DNA of 64,000 bases, from contig NZ_FNAN01000007.1 in the NCBI RefSeq assembly GCF_900101885.1, forward strand, positions 248,001 through 312,000, read 5' to 3'. Below are positions 26,631 to 35,394 of the stretch, one piece after another (positions within the stretch are counted from its first letter, which is position 1; each line of letters opens with the position of its first letter). Below the pieces are notes generated by a model. That model was given only the letters and a program-made list of their open reading frames with translations. It was not told where the DNA came from and searched no databases. The stretch is from Dyadobacter soli. Lineage in GTDB: Bacteria > Bacteroidota > Bacteroidia > Cytophagales > Spirosomataceae. Position numbers and translations under genes: made by a program.

Positions 26631-27530
26631 ATGAAAGCTGCATTTGCCGTATTCCTGCTCATACTCGTCGGCGAAGTCCATGCTCAGGAAAGTTTCGTGA
26701 CCGTGGATGGTCATCGGTTTCATTATTACAGCAAAGGGTTGAAAAAAAGGAAACCCGGCGAGCCGGTACTCGTCTTCGAGAACGGCATGGGAATGGGCCT
26801 CGGCAACTGGAATTCGGTGATCGGCGAGCTGGCGCAAACGGCGCCGGTGTTCAGCTACGACCGGGCCGGCGTGGAGAAATCGGAGAAAATTTACCGCATG
26901 CCGACCGTACGCGAGGTGGCCGACAACCTCAAATCCATTCTGAAAACACTGAATATCGCTCCTCCGTATGTCCTGGTGGGACATTCCATGGGCGGACTCT
27001 ACATCCGGGGATATGCGGGCCATTATCCCGACGACGTCTCGGGGCTGGTGTTCCTCGACCCTGCGGATTTTACAGAAACCAAAGAAAACTGGAACGATAT
27101 CTTCCGGCAACTCCAAGTGCCCGAAAAGCGGATCGACGAAATGTTGTACGAACGGCTTTACACGCCCGCGAATGCCGACTCGGCCAATTACGGCCCGTGG
27201 AGTGAACTGCAAGTTCTTCGCGCATTGCGAAAAACCGATTTTGCCGAAGTGGCGAGCCTGCCGGTACCGAATGTGCCCATTTGCTTTATCGTCGGAGGGA
27301 AATTCGAAGTACCGCCCGACCGCCGGAGCAAAGATTACGACCACGCCCGTTTCTTTGAAATCAAGACGAACTTCAACATCGAACGCTGGAAAAAATTCAT
27401 CGATTCGTCAAGCAAGGGAGGTACGCTGCTATTCTTGTCCAAAAGCGGCCATTACGTGCACCACGATGACCCGAAAGCGGTAATTGCCGCTATCAAAATG
27501 ATGATGGAAAGTTTAGGAAAGACGCGCTAG
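26631..27530 (+). CDS. Exported alpha/beta-fold hydrolase
   Basis: 299 residues with a signal peptide (MKAAFAVFLLILVGEVHAQ). The fold is marked by VLVFENGMGMGLGNW (oxyanion strand), FSYDRAGVEKSEK, the nucleophile Ser119 in VLVGHSMGGLYIRGY, VSGLVFLDPADF and the catalytic His274 in KSGHYVHHDDP. The 'DRAGxxxS' and 'GHSMGG' pair is typical of esterase- and peptidase-like members such as those annotated as proline iminopeptidase or lipase. The substrate cannot be assigned. It sits alone between the AraC gene and the BlaI operon. Confidence 0.82.
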   Translation: MKAAFAVFLLILVGEVHAQESFVTVDGHRFHYYSKGLKKRKPGEPVLVFENGMGMGLGNWNSVIGELAQTAPVFSYDRAGVEKSEKIYRMPTVREVADNLKSILKTLNIAPPYVLVGHSMGGLYIRGYAGHYPDDVSGLVFLDPADFTETKENWNDIFRQLQVPEKRIDEMLYERLYTPANADSANYGPWSELQVLRALRKTDFAEVASLPVPNVPICFIVGGKFEVPPDRRSKDYDHARFFEIKTNFNIERWKKFIDSSSKGGTLLFLSKSGHYVHHDDPKAVIAAIKMMMESLGKTR

Positions 27531-27569
27531 CATTTGTATTTGAAAATTAACAAGCCTACTACTTGCATC

Positions 27570-27592
27570 GTACGATTTAAATCGTACCTTTG
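27570..27592 (+). promoter_or_regulatory. Palindromic operator overlapping the promoter of the BlaI-M56-TonB receptor operon
   Basis: GTACGATTTAAATCGTAC (27570-27587) is an 18-bp perfect palindrome. It overlaps TACCTTTG (27585-27592), an exact TAnnTTTG box, 24 bases before the BlaI start. A repressor dimer bound here would cover the promoter, as expected for BlaI/MecI autoregulation. The motif itself is not the TACA/TGTA operator of staphylococcal BlaI. Confidence 0.65.
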
Positions 27593-27615
27593 CTATGTAC
27601 TTAATTTTCATAGCC

Positions 27616-28002
27616 ATGAGTTCCGAAAAGACCGAACCCACCAAGGCCGAGCTCGATATCCTTGCGATCCTTTGGAAACACGGACCGTCGACCGTCCGTG
27701 CCGTCCACGACCAGCTGAATAACTTCAAGGAGGTGAACTACACCACTACCCTCAAACAAATGCAGCTGATGGCCGAAAAGGGCATGCTCACGCGTGACGA
27801 AACCAGTATGAAGCACATTTACGCGGCCGTCGAAGAAGAGCAGAAAACGAAAGGCCTCCTGCTCGACCGTTTTGTAGACCATTTGTACGGCGGTTCGGCC
27901 AGTAACCTGGTTATGCAATTGCTGGATAACAAAAAAGCTTCCAAAGCCGAGCTTGACGAGATCAGGGCGGTGTTGGACCAATTGGAAAAAGGAAATTCCT
28001 AA
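27616..28002 (+). CDS. BlaI/MecI/CopY-family transcriptional repressor
   Basis: 128 residues. A winged helix (about 5-75) reads TKAELDILAILWKHGPSTVR, VHDQLNNFKEVNYTTTLKQM and LMAEKGMLTRDETSMKHIYA, the classic BlaI/MecI pattern. The C-terminal dimer part (about 80-128) is LLLDRFVDHLYGGSASNLVM and KAELDEIRAVLDQLE. These repressors are usually inactivated by cleavage through a paired membrane peptidase, and an M56 gene follows after 12 bases. The ATG at 27616 opens directly on the HTH; the frame upstream contains the promoter. Copper- or beta-lactam sensing cannot be assumed. Confidence 0.93.
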   Translation: MSSEKTEPTKAELDILAILWKHGPSTVRAVHDQLNNFKEVNYTTTLKQMQLMAEKGMLTRDETSMKHIYAAVEEEQKTKGLLLDRFVDHLYGGSASNLVMQLLDNKKASKAELDEIRAVLDQLEKGNS

Positions 28003-28014
28003 ATCACATCAGCC

Positions 28015-29694
28015 ATGAAAAATCTTCTCATTTCCGAAAACACCTACGCGCTCATCCGGCAGACCGGCCTGGCGCTCGCCCATTCGCTCTGGATCGGTGC
28101 CGTTGCGGCGCTGCTGGCAGCCGCTGTGATCATGCTTACCCGCCGCAGCCGCCCGGAACTCCGCTATAACCTGCTTACCGGCCTGCTTTTACTGTTCATT
28201 GTTGCGACCGGCATTGCCTTTGTCCAATCGGGACCGGAAGTTCGTGCGGGAGCGCCGGTGGGCGTGATTTTAGCAGAAAACATTGTAAATCAGCCCAATG
28301 CATTACTAACTAGCAGCCAGCTAGCGGCACATCAACAAAGCGCTATTGCCATCGCTACCGACTTTTTGACCCAAAACATATACTGGATCACCCTGGCGTG
28401 GCTGGTAATTGTGATGGTGAAAATCAGCGGCCTTGCGCTCGGGCTTTATCATTTGTACCAGCTCAAAACACAGCAACTTTACAGCATCGGCAGCCATTGG
28501 GAGCAGCGCGTGGCCGAATTTGCCAAAACAATGGGCATATCGCAGCCGGTGAAGGTGTTCCAGTCCGGTCTCGTAAAAGTACCGACGGTGCTCGGGCATT
28601 TCAAACCAGTCATACTCGTCCCGCTGGGCGTGATCACGTCCATTCCGGCGGATCAGATCGAAATGGTGCTGCTGCATGAACTCGCGCACATCCGCCGCTT
28701 CGACTTTGTCGTCAATTTCCTGCAACGGCTTACCGAACTGCTCTTCTTTTTCAACCCCGGCATTCTCTGGATTTCCAAACTCATCCGCGAAGAGCGTGAA
28801 AACTGCTGCGACGACATGGCCCTGAGGCATTCCGGCAACCAGACCGTCTACATCCGCGCCCTGCTCTCGTTCCGGGAATACCAGCTCAATGAAAACGTAT
28901 ATCAACTAGCGTTCTCCGGCAAAGGCGGCCTCGTTCAACGTGCCAAACGCATTGCCTCCCGCACCAACCCCACCCTCGGCGCTGCCGAAAAGACGGTACT
29001 ACTCATAACAATGCTTGCATTCTTCACATTCTCCATCGTATTCGCACAGTCTGGCGGGCGGCAGACCGACGGGCCGCACACTGCCAGCCCTCAAAGGAAG
29101 AATGCGAAGCAAAGTAGCAACGCAAAAACGTCTGCCTCCACGCCGGCCAAGCGTAGCAACGCACAGTCTCTTCCAAACAAAGCGAACGAAAATGATACTA
29201 AATATTTTGACAATCAACACATTAACAATCTAAATACAGACAACAAACGACGCGCTGAATATTCGCCGCAAAGGGTTAATTACTATAATCCGGCTTCGTC
29301 AGACACTTTACAGCCCTTGCACAAACCGCTGACGCCACGCTACCAATCGCTGGCGCCGATATACGTCGATTCTTCCCGTCGGGCACGGCTGGAACCGGTG
29401 GCGCACCGGGCATATGCGTCAACCTACCAATTGCAGCCGCTGCAAACCTACCAGCAGGAATACCGGCCGAGCGATATCCGCATAGAACGCCAGGCGATCA
29501 ACGAGAAGATCATGGACGCGATCGAGAAGCAGGGCGTGGCGATTTCGAGGAACGAAATTGATTTCAGGATTACCAATAAAGAGCTGATCCTCAATGGCAA
29601 GAAACAGCCGGAGGGAGTTCACAAGGCCGTGCTCGACGCCGTACTCACAAGCCCCGACGACGTTATCGATTTTACGTACGGCAGCCACCAGTAA
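28015..29694 (+). CDS. M56-family (BlaR1-like) membrane metallopeptidase with long tail
   Basis: 559 residues. Membrane helices at about 17-42, 52-70, 122-146 and 327-344 enclose the cytoplasmic zinc site HELAHIRR (221-228), with the third-ligand region REERENCCDD (258-267). This is the BlaR1/MecR1 peptidase module and should cleave the BlaI repressor. Instead of a penicillin-binding sensor domain, the part after helix 4 is about 215 residues of low-complexity Ser/Asn/Lys/Arg- and Tyr/Pro-rich sequence with a short structured end (AINEKIMDAIEKQGVAISRN, ELILNGKKQPEGVH). The stimulus is therefore unlikely to be a beta-lactam. It is followed after 94 bases by a TonB receptor, probably in the same operon. 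Confidence 0.9.
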   Translation: MKNLLISENTYALIRQTGLALAHSLWIGAVAALLAAAVIMLTRRSRPELRYNLLTGLLLLFIVATGIAFVQSGPEVRAGAPVGVILAENIVNQPNALLTSSQLAAHQQSAIAIATDFLTQNIYWITLAWLVIVMVKISGLALGLYHLYQLKTQQLYSIGSHWEQRVAEFAKTMGISQPVKVFQSGLVKVPTVLGHFKPVILVPLGVITSIPADQIEMVLLHELAHIRRFDFVVNFLQRLTELLFFFNPGILWISKLIREERENCCDDMALRHSGNQTVYIRALLSFREYQLNENVYQLAFSGKGGLVQRAKRIASRTNPTLGAAEKTVLLITMLAFFTFSIVFAQSGGRQTDGPHTASPQRKNAKQSSNAKTSASTPAKRSNAQSLPNKANENDTKYFDNQHINNLNTDNKRRAEYSPQRVNYYNPASSDTLQPLHKPLTPRYQSLAPIYVDSSRRARLEPVAHRAYASTYQLQPLQTYQQEYRPSDIRIERQAINEKIMDAIEKQGVAISRNEIDFRITNKELILNGKKQPEGVHKAVLDAVLTSPDDVIDFTYGSHQ

Positions 29695-29788
29695 TTTCCA
29701 TTCAATACATTCATTTTCAAAACTTACTTCCGGTAAGGCGGGCGAACTATGCCCGTTGGCCTTGAAAAACTAATCTTATCACGACATC

Positions 29789-32236
29789 ATGAAAAACATC
29801 GACCGGGTGAGAGCCACCCTGTGGCTTGCCGTTGCCCTGCTGGCGGCATTGGGGAATGCTTTTGCCCAAATCAAAGGAAAAGTGACAGCGCAAGACCACA
29901 AGCCGCTGGAAGGGGCGGCGGTTTCGGTACTCGCCGCCGCGGATTCGAGTGTGGTTAATACTGTGCTGACGGGGCGGGATGGAACATTTACGGTTTTGGG
30001 CCTGCAAAATGGGAGCTATTTAGCGTCCGTAGCAATGCTGGGCTTTCAAAATTTCACCGGCAGCAAGTTCGAACTGACCGACAGCAAACCGATTATCGAC
30101 CTCGGAACCATTACCTTAAAGACTGGCGACATCAAGCTCAACGAAGTGAAAGTGACCGGGCAGAAGAATTTCGTGGAATACCAGATCGACCGGACGGTGA
30201 TAAATGTGGACGCGCTCATTTCGAATGCAGGCGCCAATGTGCTGGAAGTACTGGAAAAGTCGCCCGGCGTGATGGTCGATCAGAGCGGGAGCATCAGCCT
30301 CAAAGGCCAGCCGGGCGTGCTGGTACTGATCGACAACCGCCCTACTTACCTTTCCGCCGCCGCATTGGCAGCATATCTGCGCTCATTACCAGCCAATTCG
30401 GTGGAAAAGATCGAGCTCATCACAAATCCTCCCGCGCGTTACGACGCGGCCGGGAGCGCGGGGGTTATCAATATCAAAATCCGTAAAAACAAGGTCCACG
30501 GCCTCAATGGCAGCATTACGCTCAGTCCGGCGCGGTCGCGGTACTGGCGGCACAATGAGAACGCCAACCTCAATTTCCGCCGCGACCGCTTCAATTTCTT
30601 CACCAATGCCAGCTTCAACAGCACCGACCAGTGGCGGCGGCTCGACATCCAGCGAAGGTACTACGGCGAAAGCGGTGCATTACTGTCGTCATTTGACCAA
30701 ACCACCTTTTTTTACCCAAAAAGCAGGACGACCAACCTGAAAACCGGATTCGATTTTTACGCCAATGAAAAGACTACCTGGGGCTTCGTATATACAGGCG
30801 CGTTCACACACACACGTGAGCACAGGCCCGTGAGCAGCGCCGTGCGGAATGCCGCCGGTGCGATCGATTCGCTCATCCGGGCAGACAACAGCGAGCAAAA
30901 CCGCTTCCGGCAGCATGGTATCAACCTGAATTTCAGCCATCAATACGACAGCACCGGCCGCTTACTCACATTCGACCTGGATTACATTACCTACCGCATC
31001 CGCGCCCGACAGACATTCATCAACGATTTCCTTGACGGCGGCGAGCATTTCAAAAGGCAGGAAAAAATCACGACCGATCTCCCCTCTTCCATCGATATTT
31101 ATTCGGCCAAAACCGATTACGAGCATCCGCTGCGGAAGGGCAAATTTGGCGCCGGGTTCAAAACAAGCCTCGTCCGCACCGATAATGCGGCCAACTATTT
31201 CCTCCACCAGGGCGAAACCGTTTCCGTCGATTACGATAAAACGAATCGGTTCCGCTATTCCGAGAACATCAATGCGGTGTATGTGAATTTCAACCGCGAG
31301 TTTCAGAAATTCTCGCTGCAAACCGGCCTCCGTGCCGAAAACACGAACAGTTACGGCCATCAGCTCGGCAATGCCGTGAAGCCCGATTCATCGTTCTCCC
31401 GGCATTACACCAGCCTTGTCCCGACCGTGTTCCTCAGCTACAAGCTCGATACAAACCAAACGCGCCTGAATTTCTCCTATGGTCGCCGGATCGGCCGCCC
31501 CTATTACCAGGACCTGAACCCGTTCGTTTTTCTGCTGGATAAATTCTCCTATTTCGCCGGTAACCCTTACCTGAAACCGGAACTCGGCAACCGGTTTCAG
31601 CTTTCGCTCAACTACAAAAGCCGGTTCAATTTGTCGCTCCTCTATAACTACACCCGCAATATGCAGGGCGAGGTCATCGAGCAGGCCGGAAACATTTTCA
31701 TCAGCCGGACGGGCAATATCAGCAGGCTCGTCTGGGGCGGCATTACCCTCACCGCCCAGCTCAAAGCCGGCAACTGGTGGACCTGCAACTTTTACGCCGA
31801 ACTCATCCGCAACAACTTCCGCGGCATGCCCGGCAACCCCGACGGCACCACCGGCTCCACTTACGGCTACATCAGCCCGAACAACCAGTTCCTGTTCAAA
31901 AACGGGTGGAGCGCCGAGCTGAGCGGCTTTTACATTACACGAAGCCAGGGCGCGCAGTTCGACAAGGACGGTCTGTTCCTCGTGAATACGGCCGTCCAGA
32001 AAAAGGTCCTGAAAGACAAGGGTATCATAAAACTCTCGCTGCGGGACGTTTTCAGCTCGCTGGAACCGAATGGCCGCATTCTCAATATTCCCAATGCCAA
32101 AGCGAGCTACTACAACGACGCCGACACGCGCGTGCTCGTGGCGTCGTTTACTTACAGCTTTTCGAAAGGCACGTCCGGCAAGCGAAAACGCAATGTAGGC
32201 GGCTCGGGCAGCGAAGAGCAGCGGGTCAAGAATTAA
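29789..32236 (+). CDS. TonB-dependent receptor-like outer-membrane beta-barrel protein
   Basis: 815 residues. Signal peptide to about 28 (ends GNAFAQ), then a carboxypeptidase-regulatory domain (IKGKVTAQDHKPLEGAAVSV, GRDGTFTVLGLQNGSYLASV). A plug-like part follows with VEYQIDRTVINVDALISNAG, VLEVLEKSPGVMVDQSGSI and LKGQPGVLVLIDNRPTYLSA, and a barrel of the 'outer membrane beta-barrel family' ends with SFTYSFSKGTSGKRKR. It is not a SusC: the NEVVVIGYG plug box is absent and no SusD follows. It belongs to the group often found behind BlaI/M56 pairs in Bacteroidota; the cargo is unknown. Its stop overlaps the end of the convergent M14 gene by four bases. Confidence 0.88.
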   Translation: MKNIDRVRATLWLAVALLAALGNAFAQIKGKVTAQDHKPLEGAAVSVLAAADSSVVNTVLTGRDGTFTVLGLQNGSYLASVAMLGFQNFTGSKFELTDSKPIIDLGTITLKTGDIKLNEVKVTGQKNFVEYQIDRTVINVDALISNAGANVLEVLEKSPGVMVDQSGSISLKGQPGVLVLIDNRPTYLSAAALAAYLRSLPANSVEKIELITNPPARYDAAGSAGVINIKIRKNKVHGLNGSITLSPARSRYWRHNENANLNFRRDRFNFFTNASFNSTDQWRRLDIQRRYYGESGALLSSFDQTTFFYPKSRTTNLKTGFDFYANEKTTWGFVYTGAFTHTREHRPVSSAVRNAAGAIDSLIRADNSEQNRFRQHGINLNFSHQYDSTGRLLTFDLDYITYRIRARQTFINDFLDGGEHFKRQEKITTDLPSSIDIYSAKTDYEHPLRKGKFGAGFKTSLVRTDNAANYFLHQGETVSVDYDKTNRFRYSENINAVYVNFNREFQKFSLQTGLRAENTNSYGHQLGNAVKPDSSFSRHYTSLVPTVFLSYKLDTNQTRLNFSYGRRIGRPYYQDLNPFVFLLDKFSYFAGNPYLKPELGNRFQLSLNYKSRFNLSLLYNYTRNMQGEVIEQAGNIFISRTGNISRLVWGGITLTAQLKAGNWWTCNFYAELIRNNFRGMPGNPDGTTGSTYGYISPNNQFLFKNGWSAELSGFYITRSQGAQFDKDGLFLVNTAVQKKVLKDKGIIKLSLRDVFSSLEPNGRILNIPNAKASYYNDADTRVLVASFTYSFSKGTSGKRKRNVGGSGSEEQRVKN

Positions 32237-33474
32237 TTTCCTTTGAAATAATTGTAAAACACCTCGCCCAGGTTTTGACCCAATGAAACCCAGTCTTCGG
32301 CCAGCGGCGCTTTGTTCAGCCCGGCGATCCATTCATAATTCAGCTCGTACACGGCGGCGTGGATGCCGAAGCGTTCCATAAAGCCCTCTCCCAGCGTGCC
32401 GGGATTGCGGAAACTGGGTTTGGTGGAGCCGGCGGTGAACCAGGTATGCTTGCGCAGCAGCATTTCGAGCTTCTCCATATTCGAGAGGTAGGCGCTGATA
32501 TCGCCGTCGGGGCGGCTGATGTGCAGGTAGCCGCCGGCGTCGTTGTGGATGTCCAGGGCCAGGTCGGGCCGTTTGTTGGCCTTCACCATGCGGTGCAGCC
32601 ATTGTTCGAGGTAATAGTTTTCCGGGGCGATGAGCGAGTCGGCGGGGACGTCCCATTTGCGGTTGAGGTCATAGCCGTTGGCATTGAAGCGCGTCTTGCC
32701 GCGTGCCACACCGTCCTTGTTGGCCATGGGCAGGATGTACACGCAATAGGTTTTGAGATAGCGTTTCGCGTCGTCGTCGTTGCTGAGCAGTTTTTGCACA
32801 AGCCCTTCGACCGTCCAGTTCCCGCCCGCCTCGAATGCATGCGCGCGGGCACGCAGGAAGAGCCGTTTCGGGGCATTCTCGTTGCCGATCCGCACGATTT
32901 CGAGCGAGCGGCCTTCCGACGTTTTGCCAATGGTAGTCACGCTGGCGAGCTTGTGCTGTTTGATCCGCGCCAGCATTTTGTTGAGGTCGCTGATGCGGTA
33001 CGGCTCCACGCTGGCAATGTAGGCCTGCGGCGCTTCCATTTTGAATTTGATAAAAACCCGCCGGCCAGGCAACGGTACCACCGAACGGCTTTCCCACTTT
33101 TTGTTATCAAAAGAAACCACATACCGCGACTTCTCCGACAAATCACTCGCCAGCCGGCCATTCCAGATGTTGTCAAAATTTTCCAGGATCACCGTCACCT
33201 CGGTACCCACCGCCGCCTCCACCCTGAAATGGTAATGGTTCACCGCCCGGTTCGGCGAAAACCGCTCATGGTCATACACCATCTGACCAATCACCCGCCC
33301 CGCCGAATCAATGTGCCAGTTCATCGGCGACGCATTTTCGAAAGCGGTGTTGATGAAGATTTTCGAGGCCGCCAGCGTATCGGCCTTCACGTGTATATGC
33401 GAGCCCCCGAATGCGCCCAACACCTGGTTGGCCAAATGTGACAGCACGAAAATGAAAAATGCAACTTGCTTCAT
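32233..33474 (-). CDS. Exported M14-family zinc carboxypeptidase
   Basis: 413 residues with signal peptide (MKQVAFFIFVLSHLANQVLG). An N-terminal beta-sandwich (about 25-155), as in AGBL/Nna1-like cytosolic carboxypeptidases, precedes the catalytic domain. Zinc ligands H212 and E215 lie in RAHAFEAGGNW and H310 in LALDIHNDAGG; the substrate-binding YDLNRKW (N271, R272) and the catalytic Glu377 in AAVYELNYEW are present. It should remove C-terminal residues from peptides in the periplasm. An open frame continues 67 codons upstream, but that part translates the octanucleotide repeat (FNHSIIQSFNHS) and is not real protein. The start lies seven bases from that repeat. Confidence 0.88.
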   Translation of the reverse strand: MKQVAFFIFVLSHLANQVLGAFGGSHIHVKADTLAASKIFINTAFENASPMNWHIDSAGRVIGQMVYDHERFSPNRAVNHYHFRVEAAVGTEVTVILENFDNIWNGRLASDLSEKSRYVVSFDNKKWESRSVVPLPGRRVFIKFKMEAPQAYIASVEPYRISDLNKMLARIKQHKLASVTTIGKTSEGRSLEIVRIGNENAPKRLFLRARAHAFEAGGNWTVEGLVQKLLSNDDDAKRYLKTYCVYILPMANKDGVARGKTRFNANGYDLNRKWDVPADSLIAPENYYLEQWLHRMVKANKRPDLALDIHNDAGGYLHISRPDGDISAYLSNMEKLEMLLRKHTWFTAGSTKPSFRNPGTLGEGFMERFGIHAAVYELNYEWIAGLNKAPLAEDWVSLGQNLGEVFYNYFKGN

Positions 33475-33480
33475 GGTAAT

Positions 33481-33520
33481 GATTGAATGATTGAATGATT
33501 GAATGATTGAATGATTGAAT
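33481..33520. repeat. Five tandem copies of an 8-bp unit in the leader of the M14 gene
   Basis: GATTGAAT is repeated five times without error from 33481, ending seven bases before the carboxypeptidase start codon on the minus strand. Copy-number change by slippage would alter the distance between promoter and start codon. Confidence 0.9.
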
Positions 33521-33573
33521 GACCCGCGGTGGAACGGGGAATGAGTCGTCGTGGAACGGGGAATGTTGAATGT

Positions 33574-33938
33574 GTGACCGGGTCGCCGGAGCGATGATGG
33601 AATTTTGGCGTCCGCAACTAAGTAGCCAATCGCGTAGCGATGTAATATTGGTAGCAACCAGTCGATTACGCGCATCGAAAATCCCGTCAGGGATGTAACA
33701 GCGAACTATCAGCGATACCGAACGCCCGGTTGTTGCATGCCCAGGGGCATTTTCGATGCCGCCTTTGATATAATCTGCTACCAATATTACATGCCTGACG
33801 GCATTTTAGTCTTAAAATGGATTTTTTCCCAGCAATTCATCATTCTCGTTATTGATCGACTTGCTGATCGCTCCGGCGGCCCGATCAATCATCGCTCCGG
33901 CGACCCGGTCACTCATCGCTCCGGCGACCCGGTCACCC
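33574..33938. repeat. Composite repeat cluster: long inverted repeats, 24-bp tandem units and REP-like palindromes
   Basis: The 25 bases at 33574-33598 are the exact reverse complement of 33888-33912. The right arm lies in a threefold tandem 24-bp unit (33867, 33891, 33915). Inside, ATGTAATATTGGTAGCA (33640-33656) is inverted at 33776-33792, and GCATCGAAAAT (33672-33682) at 33749-33759. Three variants of an AAAAT(C/G)CC...GG(C/G)AT hairpin occur (33678-33700, 33731-33753, 33787-33807). No gene is evident in the 465-bp gap. It looks like nested dispersed repeats. Confidence 0.8.
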
Positions 33939-33939
33939 A

Positions 33940-35379
33940 TTAAAAACTATACCCCGGATTCTGCTTGATCCCGCTCGGATTGATATCGATCTGCGTTTGC
34001 GGGATGGGGAAAACGGCATTGAAATCCTGCACGACCGGCGCTTTGAAATGCGCATTCATCACCGCCACCTCGCGGCCCGTGCGCACGAGGTCGAACCAAC
34101 GGTGCCCTTCGAAGGCGAGTTCGACCTGCCGCTCGTGCTCGATGGCCAATGCGAATGCCGCTTTGGACAGGCCTGCGGGCAGTACCGCCAGCTTTGCACG
34201 CTTTCTTACAGCGTTGATCGCCTCGTAGGCCGCAGCCGTGGGGCCGTCCGTCGCATTCACAGCCTCCGCATACATGAGCAGCACATCGGCGAAGCGCATT
34301 ACCGGCCAGTTGTTGTCGGCGTCGCCATCGGTGAAAGGCGTATCCTGAAATTTGAGCGTGTAGGGATCGGCCACGTATTTCCCCGTCACATTGTCGGTAT
34401 AACCCAATGATAGTGAAACATTTTTACGATAATCACCTGTTTCGTAGGCAGCAATAAGGTCAGTGGTAGGTAAATGCCGCCCGCCTGCAAAGCCGATTTT
34501 AATCACCGAGCTACCCGAGTTGCGCGGCGCGAAGTTATTGTAAAAACTGCTGCCGGTACCCGTTCCGCCTTTTTTGAATTGTACTTCAAAAAGCGATTCT
34601 TCATTGTTCGCATTGGCAACGGGCCAGAGCGCGGCGTAGTCGTCGAGCAGCTTGTAGGTGCCGGCGTCGATCACTTCCTTCAATTTGTCTTTGGCTTTGG
34701 CAAAATTACCGGTGGTAAGGTACACCTTGCCGAGCAATGCCTTGGCCGCGCCGCGGGTAGCCCTTCCGATGTCGTTGCCGGCATACGAAACGGGCAGCTT
34801 CTGCTCGGCGTCCGTCAGGTCGGCGATGATCTGCGCGTACACTTCCGATTCCGGTATGCGGGGCTGGCTGTACCCTTCGTCCACGGTTTTGGTTTCAGAG
34901 AGTACTACCGGCACGTCGCCGAATGTCCGCACGAGGTTGAAATACTGCAATGCACGCAGGAAACGGGCCTCGCCGATAAACCGCTGCCGCAATGCATCGT
35001 CCATTTGCGCACCGCCGATATGGTCGAGCACGGTGTTGGCGGCGAGGATGCCGCGGTAAGTATCGACCCACATCAGGCGGATGATCTCGTTCGTGGAAGC
35101 CATTTTGAACTGGTCCAGCTCGGCGTCGGGCAGGTTGCCGCCGCCCTCCCAGTTCATGGTGTTGTCCGAGCGTACTTCGGCCACATTATAGTAGGCGTAC
35201 CCGTATTCGCCCGGATTGGCCAGCATTCCGTAGGCCGCTGTGACGGCCGCCTGCATATCGGATGCGTTTTTGTAAAAATTATTCACGTTGGTGGCGTCGA
35301 TCGGTGCGAGTTCCAGGAAACCCGAGCAGCCCGACGCGAGCACGCAAAGGGAGCCGAAAATGATGGTTTTGAGTTTCAT
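33940..35379 (-). CDS. SusD/RagB-family surface lipoprotein (module 2)
   Basis: 479 residues. Lipoprotein leader MKLKTIIFGSLCVLASGC with the lipid Cys before SGFLELAP. SusD marks: FYKNASDMQAAVTAAYGMLA, ARFLRALQYFNLVRTFGDVP, GRATRGAAKALLGKVYLTTG, ESLFEVQFKKGG, MRFADVLLMYAEAVN, AINAVRKRAKLA, ERQVELAFEGHRWFDLVRTG and an ending FPIPQTQIDINPSGIKQNPG. Partner of the SusC gene 15 bases upstream. Last gene of the minus-strand ECF/FecR/SusC/SusD set; its stop lies next to the repeat cluster, and no ordinary terminator was seen. Confidence 0.95.
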   Translation of the reverse strand: MKLKTIIFGSLCVLASGCSGFLELAPIDATNVNNFYKNASDMQAAVTAAYGMLANPGEYGYAYYNVAEVRSDNTMNWEGGGNLPDAELDQFKMASTNEIIRLMWVDTYRGILAANTVLDHIGGAQMDDALRQRFIGEARFLRALQYFNLVRTFGDVPVVLSETKTVDEGYSQPRIPESEVYAQIIADLTDAEQKLPVSYAGNDIGRATRGAAKALLGKVYLTTGNFAKAKDKLKEVIDAGTYKLLDDYAALWPVANANNEESLFEVQFKKGGTGTGSSFYNNFAPRNSGSSVIKIGFAGGRHLPTTDLIAAYETGDYRKNVSLSLGYTDNVTGKYVADPYTLKFQDTPFTDGDADNNWPVMRFADVLLMYAEAVNATDGPTAAAYEAINAVRKRAKLAVLPAGLSKAAFALAIEHERQVELAFEGHRWFDLVRTGREVAVMNAHFKAPVVQDFNAVFPIPQTQIDINPSGIKQNPGYSF

Positions 35380-35394
35380 AAGTTCAGGTCGGGT

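Noticed and set aside
33867-33938. CRISPR array
   Set aside because: The 24-bp units are directly tandem without unique spacers and no cas gene is present.
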